14,060 nucleotides of DNA from an uncultured Oscillospiraceae bacterium (lineage in GTDB: Bacteria; Bacillota; Clostridia; Oscillospirales; Ruminococcaceae), in the NCBI GenBank assembly GCA_900547015.1, contig URFD01000037.1, positions 1-14,060 on the forward strand, written 5' to 3'. Both the position numbers and the translations under genes were made by a program. The stretch's first letter is position 1. Every line of letters begins with the position of its first letter. Positions 5,974-13,938 of this stretch are shown one piece after another. Below the pieces are notes generated by a model. That model was not told the DNA's origin. It saw nothing but the letters and a program-made list of their open reading frames with translations, and did not search any database.

Positions 5974-7794
5974 GTGATTAGAACCGATTTAAGAAACATC
6001 GCCATCATCGCGCACGTTGACCACGGTAAGACCACCCTGGTTGACCAGATGCTCAAGCAGAGCGGCACCTTCCGTGAGAACCAGTCCGTACAGGACCGTG
6101 TCATGGATAACGGCGACCTCGAGCGTGAAAGAGGCATCACCATTCTGGCAAAAAATACCGCAATCAATTATAAAGGCACCAAAATCAACATCATCGACAC
6201 CCCCGGACACGCGGATTTCGGCGGCGAGGTAGAGCGTATCCTCAAGATGGTAGACGGCGTTATCCTGCTGGTAGACTCCTTTGAGGGCCCAATGCCGCAG
6301 ACCCGCTTCGTTCTGTCCAAGGCACTGTCTCTGGGCCATAAGGTCATCATCGTTGTCAACAAGACCGACCGTCCGGATGCCCGCAACGAGGAGGTAACCG
6401 AGGAGGTCTACGACCTGCTGTTTGATTTGGATGCAAACGAGGAGCAGCTGGAAAGCAAGATTCTCTACTGCTCGGGCAAAGAGGGAACCGCTTCCTACGA
6501 GCCGGGTGTCCGCGGCGAAAATCTGGACATCCTGTTCGACACCATCCTCGAGGAGATCCCGGCTCCTCAGGGTGACCCGGAAGGCCCGGTACAGATGCTG
6601 ATTTCCTCCATCGACTACAACGACTTCGTTGGACGCATCGGCATCGGCAGAATCACCCGCGGCACTCTCAATGTCAATGACCAGGTCATCGTCTGCGACT
6701 ACCATGACCCGTCCGTTTCCTACCGCTCCAAGATTGTCACCCTCTACCAGATTGAGGGTCTGCAGCGTGTTCCGGCTCAGACCGCAACCGTCGGCGATAT
6801 CGTTTGTATCTCCGGTATCGAAAAGCTGAGCATCGGCCAGACCATCTGTGCGCCGGATGTACCGGAACCGCTGGAATTTGTTAAGATTTCCGCACCGACC
6901 GTTGAGATGACCTTCTCGGTCAACAACAGCCCATTTGCCGGCAAGGAAGGGAAATTCCTGACCTCCCGTCATCTGCGCGACCGTCTGTTCAAGGAAACCC
7001 TCAAGGACGTTTCCCTGCATGTTTATGAGACCGAATCCACCGAGGCCTTCCGTGTTGCAGGCAGAGGTGAGATGCATCTGTCTATCCTCATCGAAACCAT
7101 GCGCCGTGAAGGCTATGAATTCCAGGTCAGCACCCCACAGGTACTGTTCCAGCAGGAAAACGGCAAGACCCTCGAGCCAATGGAGCAGCTGGTTGTGGAT
7201 GTTCCGGACTTTGCTACCGGCTCGGTTATGGAAAAGATGGGCACCAGAAAGGGTACCCTCGTTTCGATGAACCCATTCAACGGCCGCACCAAGCTGGAAT
7301 TCATCGTTCCTGCCAGAGGCCTGTTCGGCTACCGCAACGAGTTCCTGACCGACACCAAGGGCGAAGGTATCATGAGCTCGGTATTCTATGGCTACGAGCC
7401 ATTCAAGGGCGATATTCCAAAGCGTGCTACCGGTTCTCTGGTTGCCTTTGAGACCGGCACCGCTGTCACCTACGGTCTGTACAATGCACAGGAAAGAGGA
7501 ACCCTCTTTATCGGTGCAGGTGTAGAGGTATACGAGGGCATGATCGTTGGCCAGTCTCCAAAGGATGAGGACATCGTGGTCAACGTCTGCAAGAAGAAAC
7601 ACATGACCAATACCCGTGCATCCGGAAGCGACGATGCACTCCGCCTGATTCCACCAAAGATTATGAGCTTGGAGCAGGCAATCGAGTTCATCACCGACGA
7701 TGAGCTGATTGAGGTAACCCCAAAGAGCATCCGTATGAGAAAACGCATCCTCGATAAAGCGGAGCGTATGAAGGCTTGGAGCAAGAACAGATAA
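5974..7794 (+). CDS. typA: Translational GTPase TypA/BipA
   Basis: The 606-aa product is a ribosome-associated translation-factor GTPase of the TypA/BipA family, linked in other bacteria to cold and stress adaptation and 50S assembly. G motifs are all present: G1 AHVDHGKTT (13-21), G2 RGIT (53-56), G3 DTPGH (75-79), G4 NKTD (129-132), and G5 as SGK (about 167-169). They are followed by the EF-Tu-like domain II, two EF-G-like domains and the BipA-specific C-terminal domain. The start is the GTG at 5974, with AAGGAG 8 nt upstream and the protein opening IRTDLRNIAIIAHVDH as in homologues. The open frame extends 49 codons farther upstream without a ribosome site and gives non-family sequence. It is monocistronic, with its own promoter and a strong terminator. 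Confidence 0.97.
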   Translation: MIRTDLRNIAIIAHVDHGKTTLVDQMLKQSGTFRENQSVQDRVMDNGDLERERGITILAKNTAINYKGTKINIIDTPGHADFGGEVERILKMVDGVILLVDSFEGPMPQTRFVLSKALSLGHKVIIVVNKTDRPDARNEEVTEEVYDLLFDLDANEEQLESKILYCSGKEGTASYEPGVRGENLDILFDTILEEIPAPQGDPEGPVQMLISSIDYNDFVGRIGIGRITRGTLNVNDQVIVCDYHDPSVSYRSKIVTLYQIEGLQRVPAQTATVGDIVCISGIEKLSIGQTICAPDVPEPLEFVKISAPTVEMTFSVNNSPFAGKEGKFLTSRHLRDRLFKETLKDVSLHVYETESTEAFRVAGRGEMHLSILIETMRREGYEFQVSTPQVLFQQENGKTLEPMEQLVVDVPDFATGSVMEKMGTRKGTLVSMNPFNGRTKLEFIVPARGLFGYRNEFLTDTKGEGIMSSVFYGYEPFKGDIPKRATGSLVAFETGTAVTYGLYNAQERGTLFIGAGVEVYEGMIVGQSPKDEDIVVNVCKKKHMTNTRASGSDDALRLIPPKIMSLEQAIEFITDDELIEVTPKSIRMRKRILDKAERMKAWSKNR

Positions 7795-7823
7795 TCAAAA
7801 CCTTGCCTGTTTCGATTCAGATT

Positions 7824-7857
7824 AAAAAATCCCGGGACTGCGGTCCCGGGATTTTTT
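7824..7857. terminator. typA terminator (bidirectional form)
   Basis: 15-nt arms (7824-7838 and 7843-7857) around a TGCG loop: an A6 run, TCCCGGGAC, and the mirror ending in T6. It terminates typA on the plus strand. The A-run also makes it functional for leftward transcripts. Confidence 0.95.
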
Positions 7858-7971
7858 GCGTTGTGCCACCCGTCTGGAAATGGCCTATTATATAGGAAGA
7901 ATCCATCAAAAATACGGTGGCGGTCAATTTACATTTTAATCGATATTTTTTTAACCTTCATTTACAACGCA

Positions 7972-8002
7972 TTAACAAACAAATTTTTATCCCGTGTATA
8001 AT
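7972..8002 (+). promoter_or_regulatory. Possible promoter of a small RNA
   Basis: TTAACA (7972-7977) and TATAAT (7997-8002) are good hexamers but the spacer is 19 nt, longer than ideal. AT-rich DNA with T-runs (7930-7965) lies just upstream, as in UP elements. No coding gene with a ribosome site follows on this strand before the terminator at 8085. Confidence 0.4.
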
Positions 8003-8008
8003 AAGGAT

Positions 8009-8115
8009 GTACTCAACAAGAGAACGAAGCCGCATCGTTCGTTGGGTATTTGCTCTACCCTCCTCAAAAAACACACCTCAGAAGAAAAACCCCTGTCCTA
8101 GGACAGGGGTTTTTT
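8009..8115 (+). ncRNA. Candidate small RNA (about 107 nt)
   Basis: Between a TATAAT-containing promoter and a strong hairpin terminator lies DNA with no gene bearing a ribosome site. The predicted transcript would fold into three hairpins: GAACGA/TCGTTC (8022-8040), GGGTA/TACCC (8044-8060) and the terminator (8085-8115), with an A/C-rich single-stranded stretch (8063-8084) between the second and third. It does not match 6S, SRP, tmRNA, RNase P, T-box or a riboswitch that I know. The open frame that crosses it has no ribosome site and runs through the terminator. The alternative is that only a terminator for the DUF819 gene exists here. Confidence 0.35.
8085..8115. terminator. Bidirectional terminator after the DUF819 gene
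   Basis: A perfect palindrome, CCCCTGTCC-TA-GGACAGGGG, flanked by A5 and T6 runs. It lies 20 nt past the stop of the minus-strand DUF819 gene and would also end any plus-strand transcript from the 7972-8002 promoter. Confidence 0.93.
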
Positions 8116-8135
8116 ACTTTGAGTTTACAGAATTC

Positions 8136-9323
8136 CTATCGGAGCAGGTTGCCGACCAGAACGCCGTAATAGTTTCCGAGAACATAGCCCAAGGTGCCAA
8201 TCAGCAGAACTGGGCCGACCAGCTGATTCCAGCCCTTGGAGATTGCCATTGCAGCAGCGGTGGTAGGGCCGCCGATATTGGCGTTGGAGGCCAGAATGAT
8301 TTCCTCCAGATTGATTTTAAAGATTTTGCCAAAGACCAGAGTAACCAGCATATTGCAGGCAACAATGATAGAAGCGTACACCAGCAGCAGAGGAGCCTGT
8401 GTGATGATGCTCATGATGGAGGCGGGCGCCCCGATGACCGCAAAGAAGATATAGATTAAGAAGGTTCCGATTTCGTTTGCACCGGGCGCGTCGTTGAATA
8501 TCTTCGGGAAGGCGGTCGCACAGGTCATGGTGATGGTGGTCATGATGAGGTACTTGTTGCCCAGCAGTTGATTGAGGAAGAAGGTTGCACCCTCCGCCGG
8601 GAACAGCCCTGCAAAGAAATTGGCAATGGCGGTGGAGATTGCCACGATGATGGTGGAGGCCGCAAAACAGAAGGAGATGTTCTGCAAGGAGATTGGCTTT
8701 GCCTGCCAGTAGTTTTCGGCGCTGCCGCCGTTGCCGGCTTCCACCTGGTCAATCAGAGGGTGCTTGTAGTGCTTGCGGAAAAAGTGTCCGGACGGAATGG
8801 CAATCAGAACAAAGAAGTACAGAGCCATCAGCAGGTTGTCGGCAACAACTGCCTGAGAGCTTAATTCACCGGATGCGCCGAAGGTGTCTGCCATCGCAGC
8901 AAAGTTGACCGAGCCGCCGACATAGGTGCCGGAGAACATGGCAGCGACCTTGTTGAGGTCCGGCACAAACTTGTGCAGAGCGACGAAGCCGCCCAGCGCA
9001 CCCAGAACGGTACCGACCGAACTAATGAGATAGATGAAAAGCAGCTTGCCGCTCTCTTTTCCGATCTTCTTGATGTTGCACTGGAACAGCAGCAACGGAA
9101 TTGCCAGAGGAACCGCATAGGACCAAACGCTGTCATAGACGGGGGACTCGGTTGGGACGATGCCGGCATTGGACAGAATCATCATGCCCAGCAGAGCCAG
9201 GACGCATCCGGTTAGCTTGGAAGCCCATTGATACTTCTGCTCGAGCCAGATGGACAATGCTGCGACACCAACAAGACAAGCCCACAGTGCCCAGGTGTTG
9301 TCGGCGCTGATCAGAGATGACAT
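8136..9323 (-). CDS. DUF819 family membrane protein (putative transporter)
   Basis: The 395-aa protein is polytopic, with about ten or more hydrophobic segments, and belongs to the DUF819 (YjcL-like) family. Two similar glycine-rich motifs mark its two halves: GTYVGGSVNFAA (132-143) and SNANIGGPTTAAAMA (346-360). Such paired small-residue motifs suggest an inverted repeat like that of transporters of the CPA/anion-transporter fold; I infer a secondary transporter, substrate unknown. The ATG at 9323 is used because TAGGAG lies 10 nt upstream; an 18-codon upstream extension gives hydrophilic sequence with no ribosome site. The hydrophilic loop at 182-208 probably lies between the two halves. 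The gene is monocistronic, divergent from the RHH-domain gene. Family is confident; function is not. Confidence 0.85.
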   Translation of the reverse strand: MSSLISADNTWALWACLVGVAALSIWLEQKYQWASKLTGCVLALLGMMILSNAGIVPTESPVYDSVWSYAVPLAIPLLLFQCNIKKIGKESGKLLFIYLISSVGTVLGALGGFVALHKFVPDLNKVAAMFSGTYVGGSVNFAAMADTFGASGELSSQAVVADNLLMALYFFVLIAIPSGHFFRKHYKHPLIDQVEAGNGGSAENYWQAKPISLQNISFCFAASTIIVAISTAIANFFAGLFPAEGATFFLNQLLGNKYLIMTTITMTCATAFPKIFNDAPGANEIGTFLIYIFFAVIGAPASIMSIITQAPLLLVYASIIVACNMLVTLVFGKIFKINLEEIILASNANIGGPTTAAAMAISKGWNQLVGPVLLIGTLGYVLGNYYGVLVGNLLR

Positions 9324-9392
9324 AATAAACACACTCCTAAAATTTTGATGATGACAGAAGCTGCGGCAGCTCGCCAAAGCCTCATTTCGCCC

Positions 9393-9401
9393 ATTATAAC
9401 A
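9393..9401 (-). promoter_or_regulatory. Extended -10 promoter of the DUF819 gene
   Basis: On the minus strand TG-T-TATAAT (9393-9401) is a perfect extended -10 box with no convincing -35 hexamer. A start near 9386 gives a leader of about 63 nt. The same TGTTATAAT form is seen at the pyridoxal kinase gene. Confidence 0.6.
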
Positions 9402-9465
9402 TAATTCGAGGGCTTGTGCTATCCTTCTAAAAAATTGTACCGCGAAAAACTACAAAATTCAGGGG

Positions 9466-9481
9466 ACGGTCAGCTGACCGT
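9466..9481. repeat. Perfect 16-bp palindrome, candidate operator
   Basis: ACGGTCAG-CTGACCGT is an uninterrupted perfect palindrome in the intergenic region between the divergent DUF819 and RHH-domain genes. No T-run follows on either side, so it is not an intrinsic terminator. It is about 70 nt upstream of each -10/-35 region, consistent with an operator or activator site. Confidence 0.5.
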
Positions 9482-9520
9482 TTGAAAACCCACAAAAAAG
9501 AAGAATAATTTGTATACGGA

Positions 9521-9534
9521 TTGTAAATTTGCAA
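9521..9534. repeat. Imperfect AT-rich dyad upstream of the RHH gene
   Basis: TTGTAAATTTGCAA is a 14-bp dyad with one mismatched pair, ending 20 nt before the -35 box of the RHH-domain gene. It could be a regulator site. The evidence is only symmetry and position. Confidence 0.25.
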
Positions 9535-9553
9535 ATAACATTATATAACTCGC

Positions 9554-9582
9554 TTGACATAATTAATAATACGGAGTACAAT
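9554..9582 (+). promoter_or_regulatory. Promoter of the RHH-domain gene (and probably clpB)
   Basis: TTGACA (9554-9559), 17-nt spacer, TACAAT (9577-9582). The start near 9589 rules out longer versions of the downstream gene that begin upstream of it. No terminator or good promoter lies between this gene and clpB, so it may drive both. Confidence 0.85.
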
Positions 9583-9621
9583 AATCATGAAATCACCGAA
9601 AGAAGGTGTTCCAAAAACCCA

Positions 9622-10278
9622 ATGAGTAAAAGTGTATACAGTCTGGTGCTCAGCGATGATGTGGTGGCGGCGGTGGACCGTGCAGCCTATTCATTGGGGA
9701 GCAGCCGTTCTAATTTAATCAACCAAATTCTGGCGGAATATGTCTCATTCATCACGCCGGAAAAAAGACGCAAGGATATTTTCGATGCGCTTGCATCGGT
9801 CATCGGGGGCTTCGAGCCGTTTCAGGTTCAGACCCGTGGCTCTGACAGCATCCTGAATATCCGCAGTCCGCTGCGGGTCAAGTACAATCCCACCATTAAA
9901 TATACCGTCGAGCTTTCCCGCGGCAGCGGCAGTGAAATCGGGCAACTGAAAATCATGACGCGCACCCAGTCGGAGGCGCTGATTAAAATGCTCGATGAAT
10001 TTTTCTGCCAGTTCAGCCAAATTGAGCAGCGGTATCTCCGCCGGCTTTTCCCCGAGCTTCGACCCCATTACAAGATAGGACAGGGCAGGCTGGTCCGAAA
10101 TTTTTCGCTGCTCAAGGATGGATGTAAAAACCATGAGATTGGCAGCGCCATCGCCGCCTATATCCAGATGATCGACCGTGCGCTCAAGGAGTGCATCGGC
10201 CAGCCCCCCGAGTGCTGGGAGGAGCGAATCGAAGCGGTCTATCTGGAATACCTCAAGGAAACCCCCATTATCTGCTGA
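9622..10278 (+). CDS. Unknown protein with ribbon-helix-helix-like N-terminus
   Basis: The 218-aa product is not a family I can name. Residues 4-44 fit a ribbon-helix-helix (CopG/Arc-like) DNA-binding fold: a strand (SVYSLVLS), a helix from SDDVVAAVDRAA, a GSSRSN turn and a second helix NLINQILAEYV. The remaining 170 residues are mixed alpha/beta with no catalytic motif; a Cys is at the C-terminus (PIIC). The likely role is a transcription regulator with an unknown sensor domain. The ATG at 9622 is chosen because it opens the RHH fold and lies 33 nt after the predicted transcript start; the ribosome site AGAAGGTG is 13 nt upstream, longer than usual. The gene lies 54 nt before clpB on the same strand and is divergent from the DUF819 gene. 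Confidence 0.7.
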   Translation: MSKSVYSLVLSDDVVAAVDRAAYSLGSSRSNLINQILAEYVSFITPEKRRKDIFDALASVIGGFEPFQVQTRGSDSILNIRSPLRVKYNPTIKYTVELSRGSGSEIGQLKIMTRTQSEALIKMLDEFFCQFSQIEQRYLRRLFPELRPHYKIGQGRLVRNFSLLKDGCKNHEIGSAIAAYIQMIDRALKECIGQPPECWEERIEAVYLEYLKETPIIC

Positions 10279-10332
10279 TTCACAAAATCCCATAGAAAGA
10301 CACAGACCACGAAATGTGAGGTGTGAACAAGA

Positions 10333-12945
10333 ATGAATGCACAAAAATTTACACAGAAATCCCTGGAAGCCATCCAGCAGGCCAATGACCTCGCGCTGGA
10401 ACATAACAATATGCAGATCGAGCAGGAGCATCTGCTGTACGCCCTGCTGACCCTTGACCAGAGCCTGATTGCCCAGCTCCTGAAGAAGATGGGAATCGAC
10501 CCGCAGGCAGTGACCCAAGCGGTGAAGAAGGAAATTGATAAGATGCCCGGAGTCACCGGCTCGGGGCGGGAAGCAGGCAAAATCTATGTGGCGCAGGATG
10601 TGGATTCGGTCCTTGCCAAATCGGAGAAGATTGCTGATTCGATGAAGGACGAATATGTCTCGGTTGAGCATCTGATGATTGCGCTGCTCGAAAATCCAAA
10701 CCGTCATCTGCGCGAGATTTTCGACCTCTTTAAAATTGAGAAGAACAGCTTCCTCAAGGTGCTCCAGCAGGTTCGCGGCAATACCCGTGTTACCAGCGAT
10801 TCCCCGGAGGGCACCTACGATGTCCTGAAAAAATACGGCCATGATCTGGTCGAGGACGCCCGCAACAAGAAGCTCGACCCGGTCATCGGCAGAGACGCAG
10901 AGATTCGAAATGTCATCATGATTCTGTCCCGAAAGACCAAGAATAACCCAGTTCTGATCGGTGAGCCTGGTGTCGGTAAAACCGCAATCGCAGAGGGTCT
11001 TGCCCTGCGAATCGTCCGTGGAGATGTTCCGGCAAGCCTCAAGGATAAGACCATCTTCTCGCTGGATATGGGCGCGCTGATTGCCGGCGCAAAATTCCGC
11101 GGCGAATTTGAAGAGCGTCTGAAGGCGGTTCTGGGCGAAATCAAAAAGAGCGAAGGCAAGATCATCCTCTTTATCGATGAGCTGCACACCATCGTCGGCG
11201 CAGGCAAGACCGAAGGCTCGATGGATGCAGGCAACCTGCTCAAGCCAATGCTGGCACGAGGCGAGTTGCACTGTATCGGTGCCACCACCCTCAACGAGTA
11301 CCGCCAGTATATCGAAAAGGATGCTGCGCTCGAGCGTCGATTCCAGCCGGTGCTGGTCGCGGAGCCAAGCGTTGAGGATACCATCTCCATCCTGCGTGGA
11401 CTCAAGGAACGCTACGAGGTTTACCACGGCGTTAAGATTCAGGACGCTGCGCTGATTGCAGCAGCAACCCTGTCCGACCGTTATATCTCCGACCGATTCC
11501 TGCCGGATAAAGCCATCGACTTGGTGGACGAAGCCTGCGCGATGATTCGTACCGAGATGGATTCGATGCCGACCGAGATGGATGAGCTCAACCGCAAGAT
11601 CATCCAGCAGGAAATCGCCCAAGCCGCTCTCAAGAAGGAGGAGGACAAGCTCTCCCACGAGCGTCTGGAAACGGTCACCAAGGAGCTTGCCCAGCTGCGG
11701 GAAAAATTCAATTCGATGAAGGCACAGTGGGACAACGAAAAGGCCGCCATCACCAAGGTCCAGAAGCTGCGTGAGGAAATCGAAAAGATGGGCGGAGAGA
11801 TCGAGCGTGCCGAGCGCGAATATGATTTGAACAAGGCCGCCGAGCTCAAATACGGCAAGCTGCCGCAGCTCAAATCCGAGCTGGAAAAAGAAGAAAAGCT
11901 GGCAGAAGAAGCCCAGCAGTCCAGCCTCGTTCGGGATAAGGTAACCGAAGAGGAAATCGCAAAGGTAGTCGGCAAGTGGACCGGCATCCCAGTCTCCAAG
12001 ATTATGGAGGGCGAACGCGAGAAGCTGCTGCACATGGAGGACATCCTTCATCAGAATGTCATCGGTCAGGATGAGGCCGTCCGTCTGGTCAGCGAGGCAA
12101 TCCTCCGCTCCAGAGCCGGCATCTCCGACCCGAACCGTCCAATCGGCTCCTTCCTGTTCCTTGGCCCAACCGGTGTCGGCAAGACCCAACTGGCTAAGAC
12201 TCTGGCTAAGACCCTGTTCGACGACGAGAACAATATGGTTCGAATCGATATGAGTGAGTACATGGAGAAATATTCCGTCTCCAGATTGATCGGAGCGCCT
12301 CCGGGATATGTCGGCTATGAGGAGGGCGGCCAGCTCACCGAGGCAGTCCGCCGCAGACCATACTCGGTTGTCCTGTTCGATGAGGTCGAAAAGGCCCACC
12401 CGGATGTCTTTAATGTCCTGCTTCAGGTGCTGGATGACGGCAGAATCACCGACTCTCAGGGTCGTACCGTAGATTTTAAAAACACCATCATTATCCTGAC
12501 CTCCAACTTGGGCTCCTCCTATATTTTGGAAGGCATCACCCCGGACGGAGAGATCAGCCAGAAGGCCAAGGACGAGGTCAACGCTCTGCTGAAGACCAGT
12601 TTCCGTCCGGAGTTCCTGAACCGTCTGGATGAGATTGTGTTCTATAAACCGCTCACCCGTGAGAATATCGGCAGCATCATCGACCTGCTGATGAAGGATC
12701 TCCAGAAGCGTCTGGAAGCAAAACAGATCAAGCTGACCATGACCGATCGCGCAAAACAGTTTATCATCGATAATGCCTATGACCCAATCTACGGCGCAAG
12801 ACCGCTCAAACGTTATCTGCAAAGCCATGTAGAAACCATGCTCGGCAGAAAGATAATCGCCGGCGAGATTGGCTCTCCGGATGAAAACGGCGGAGATTGC
12901 CATGTTCAAATCGATGCCGAAAACGGCGAGCTGGTCATCCGCTAG
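10333..12945 (+). CDS. clpB: ATP-dependent disaggregase ClpB
   Basis: The 870-aa protein is a Hsp100 chaperone that threads aggregated proteins through a hexameric ring, in cooperation with DnaK. Domains in order: Clp_N repeats (about 1-145); AAA1 with Walker A GEPGVGKT (210-217), pore loop KFRGEFEERL, Walker B ILFIDE (278-283); a heptad-rich middle coiled coil (about 405-530) that separates ClpB from ClpA/ClpX types; AAA2 with Walker A GPTGVGKT (611-618), pore loop GYVGY (658-662), Walker B VVLFDE (679-684), and NRLDEIVF near the second arginine finger; then the C-terminal domain. It is full length. No ClpP-binding IGF-type loop was noticed. ATG at 10333 follows GAGGTG by 9 nt. No CIRCE (HrcA) or CtsR heptad repeat was seen upstream. 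Confidence 0.97.
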   Translation: MNAQKFTQKSLEAIQQANDLALEHNNMQIEQEHLLYALLTLDQSLIAQLLKKMGIDPQAVTQAVKKEIDKMPGVTGSGREAGKIYVAQDVDSVLAKSEKIADSMKDEYVSVEHLMIALLENPNRHLREIFDLFKIEKNSFLKVLQQVRGNTRVTSDSPEGTYDVLKKYGHDLVEDARNKKLDPVIGRDAEIRNVIMILSRKTKNNPVLIGEPGVGKTAIAEGLALRIVRGDVPASLKDKTIFSLDMGALIAGAKFRGEFEERLKAVLGEIKKSEGKIILFIDELHTIVGAGKTEGSMDAGNLLKPMLARGELHCIGATTLNEYRQYIEKDAALERRFQPVLVAEPSVEDTISILRGLKERYEVYHGVKIQDAALIAAATLSDRYISDRFLPDKAIDLVDEACAMIRTEMDSMPTEMDELNRKIIQQEIAQAALKKEEDKLSHERLETVTKELAQLREKFNSMKAQWDNEKAAITKVQKLREEIEKMGGEIERAEREYDLNKAAELKYGKLPQLKSELEKEEKLAEEAQQSSLVRDKVTEEEIAKVVGKWTGIPVSKIMEGEREKLLHMEDILHQNVIGQDEAVRLVSEAILRSRAGISDPNRPIGSFLFLGPTGVGKTQLAKTLAKTLFDDENNMVRIDMSEYMEKYSVSRLIGAPPGYVGYEEGGQLTEAVRRRPYSVVLFDEVEKAHPDVFNVLLQVLDDGRITDSQGRTVDFKNTIIILTSNLGSSYILEGITPDGEISQKAKDEVNALLKTSFRPEFLNRLDEIVFYKPLTRENIGSIIDLLMKDLQKRLEAKQIKLTMTDRAKQFIIDNAYDPIYGARPLKRYLQSHVETMLGRKIIAGEIGSPDENGGDCHVQIDAENGELVIR

Positions 12946-12950
12946 TTCCC

Positions 12951-12990
12951 AAAACAGGCTCGGGGATTTTCCCCGAGCCTGTTTTTTTTT
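12951..12990 (+). terminator. clpB terminator
   Basis: A 16-nt stem (12951-12966 with 12970-12985; core CAGGCTCGGGGA) with a TTT loop and a long T-run to 12990, starting 6 nt after the clpB stop. Confidence 0.95.
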
Positions 12991-13031
12991 CGCAAGACCC
13001 CGGTAAGAGTGGGGGGATGCAAGAAAACATG

Positions 13032-13093
13032 ATTTCCAGAAGTATTTCTTGGGCGATGTATTTCCCGGGCAATATATTTCCAGAGGTATTTCC
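13032..13093. repeat. ATTTCC-based composite repeat
   Basis: Five ATTTCC/ATTTCT boxes start at 13032, 13044, 13060, 13076 and 13088, spaced 12, 16, 16 and 12 nt. The units form an A-B-B'-A' order: ATTTCCAGAAGT, ATTTCTTGGGCGATGT, ATTTCCCGGGCAATAT, ATTTCCAGAGGT, then a final ATTTCC. It lies between clpB and the lipoprotein gene, about 57 nt upstream of that gene's -35 box. Confidence 0.6.
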
Positions 13094-13149
13094 GACGGGA
13101 TTAGCAAAGATAGCTAAAAACTTTATTCTACTATTGTGATGTTTTGAGG

Positions 13150-13178
13150 TTGACATTATTAGAACAATAAGATATGAT
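13150..13178 (+). promoter_or_regulatory. Promoter of the small lipoprotein gene
   Basis: TTGACA (13150-13155), 17-nt spacer, TATGAT (13173-13178). The start near 13185 gives a leader of about 53 nt. Confidence 0.85.
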
Positions 13179-13237
13179 AAGAACGACAGCATATTTATTA
13201 GAATCCCCCCGACGACACGAAAATCAGGAGGTACGAC

Positions 13238-13861
13238 ATGAAGCTGCTTCGTAATTTATGGTTCACTTTGGCAATCACTTTGACTATGGTTTGCGCTTTG
13301 TGCGCCTGTCAGCCCAAGGGCCCCGATGAATCGAAGGTTACCGATTTGATCAAGCAGGCGGAGGAAATCTACCATGCAAACCACAACACCCTTCCAAGCG
13401 TAGAAAATCTGCTGATGTTCCAAAATAAAAATAACCCAACCGACATTCGATATTATGACGAAGTTGCCGACTATGACAAGGTCGTTTCGGCTGTCTTTAC
13501 CGAGAATGGAATCCAGCAGTTGGAGCACTCCTCTTTTCAGGAAGGGCCGGTCATCTTTCGGCGGGCCGGAAAAGTGTATCACATCAGCAATGTAATCGAC
13601 AAAATGAGTATCGTTTATTTTGATGGCATTGATTCGGTGAAGCTGGTCAAGAACAAAGGAAACAGCTATACCTATCAGGTGGAATCAAGGCCGAAGAGCC
13701 GCGGAGAGTCGCTGGATGACCCTCTTGTTTGGGGCGAGCCGAAGCAATATCAAATCACAGTGGTCGAAAAGGACGGCACGCTCCTGATGGACGATTTTCC
13801 TTATCCCGCTGTCACCAACGAAGGCAATATTGACATGGAGGACTACATCCTTGCGGAGTAG
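13238..13861 (+). CDS. Small lipoprotein of unknown function (207 aa)
   Basis: I do not recognise the family. The N-terminus is a lipoprotein signal: MKLLRN, a hydrophobic core, and lipobox LCAC with lipidated Cys24 (Cys at the -2 position is unusual but tolerated). The mature part is about 180 residues: an alpha-helical start (SKVTDLIKQAEEIYH), then predominantly beta strands (GPVIFRR, KVYHIS, SIVYFDG, NSYTYQVES, YQITVVEKDGTLLMDDF). A beta-barrel or NTF2-like fold is possible; no enzymatic motif is visible. It is expected on the outer face of the membrane. The ATG at 13238 has a perfect AGGAGG 6 nt upstream and a near-consensus promoter. A second gene starts 152 nt downstream on the same strand; two hairpins without T-runs lie between, so the two may be co-transcribed. 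Confidence 0.8.
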   Translation: MKLLRNLWFTLAITLTMVCALCACQPKGPDESKVTDLIKQAEEIYHANHNTLPSVENLLMFQNKNNPTDIRYYDEVADYDKVVSAVFTENGIQQLEHSSFQEGPVIFRRAGKVYHISNVIDKMSIVYFDGIDSVKLVKNKGNSYTYQVESRPKSRGESLDDPLVWGEPKQYQITVVEKDGTLLMDDFPYPAVTNEGNIDMEDYILAE

Positions 13862-13891
13862 CACCTCTATCGATTGCGATTCATCCACATA

Positions 13892-13926
13892 GCAACAGGA
13901 CAGCCCTCACCCGGCTGTCCTGTTGC
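13892..13926. repeat. Strong hairpin after the lipoprotein gene, no T-run
   Basis: GCAACAGGACAGCC pairs perfectly with 13913-13926 around a 7-nt loop. It sits 30 nt past the lipoprotein stop where a terminator is expected, but no U-tract follows in either direction. It may be a processing/stabilising structure or a weak terminator. Confidence 0.7.
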
Positions 13927-13938
13927 GCTACAGAGGAT

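Noticed and set aside
5989..7602. Long open frame antisense to typA (about 537 codons)
   Set aside because: Shadow of the typA codon pattern; no ribosome site, promoter or recognisable domain.
7917..8459. Plus-strand open frame of about 180 codons overlapping the DUF819 gene end
   Set aside because: No ribosome site, runs through the palindromic terminator at 8085-8115 and into the opposite-strand DUF819 gene, and the protein sequence looks random.
13032..13093. CRISPR array
   Set aside because: The boxes are only 6-12 nt with 6-10 nt between them; there are no 23-40 nt repeats with unique spacers and no cas genes.
9745..13107. Very long open frame antisense to clpB (about 1120 codons)
   Set aside because: It is the mirror of a high-bias clpB coding frame, has no ribosome site or family signature, and clpB on the other strand is unambiguous.
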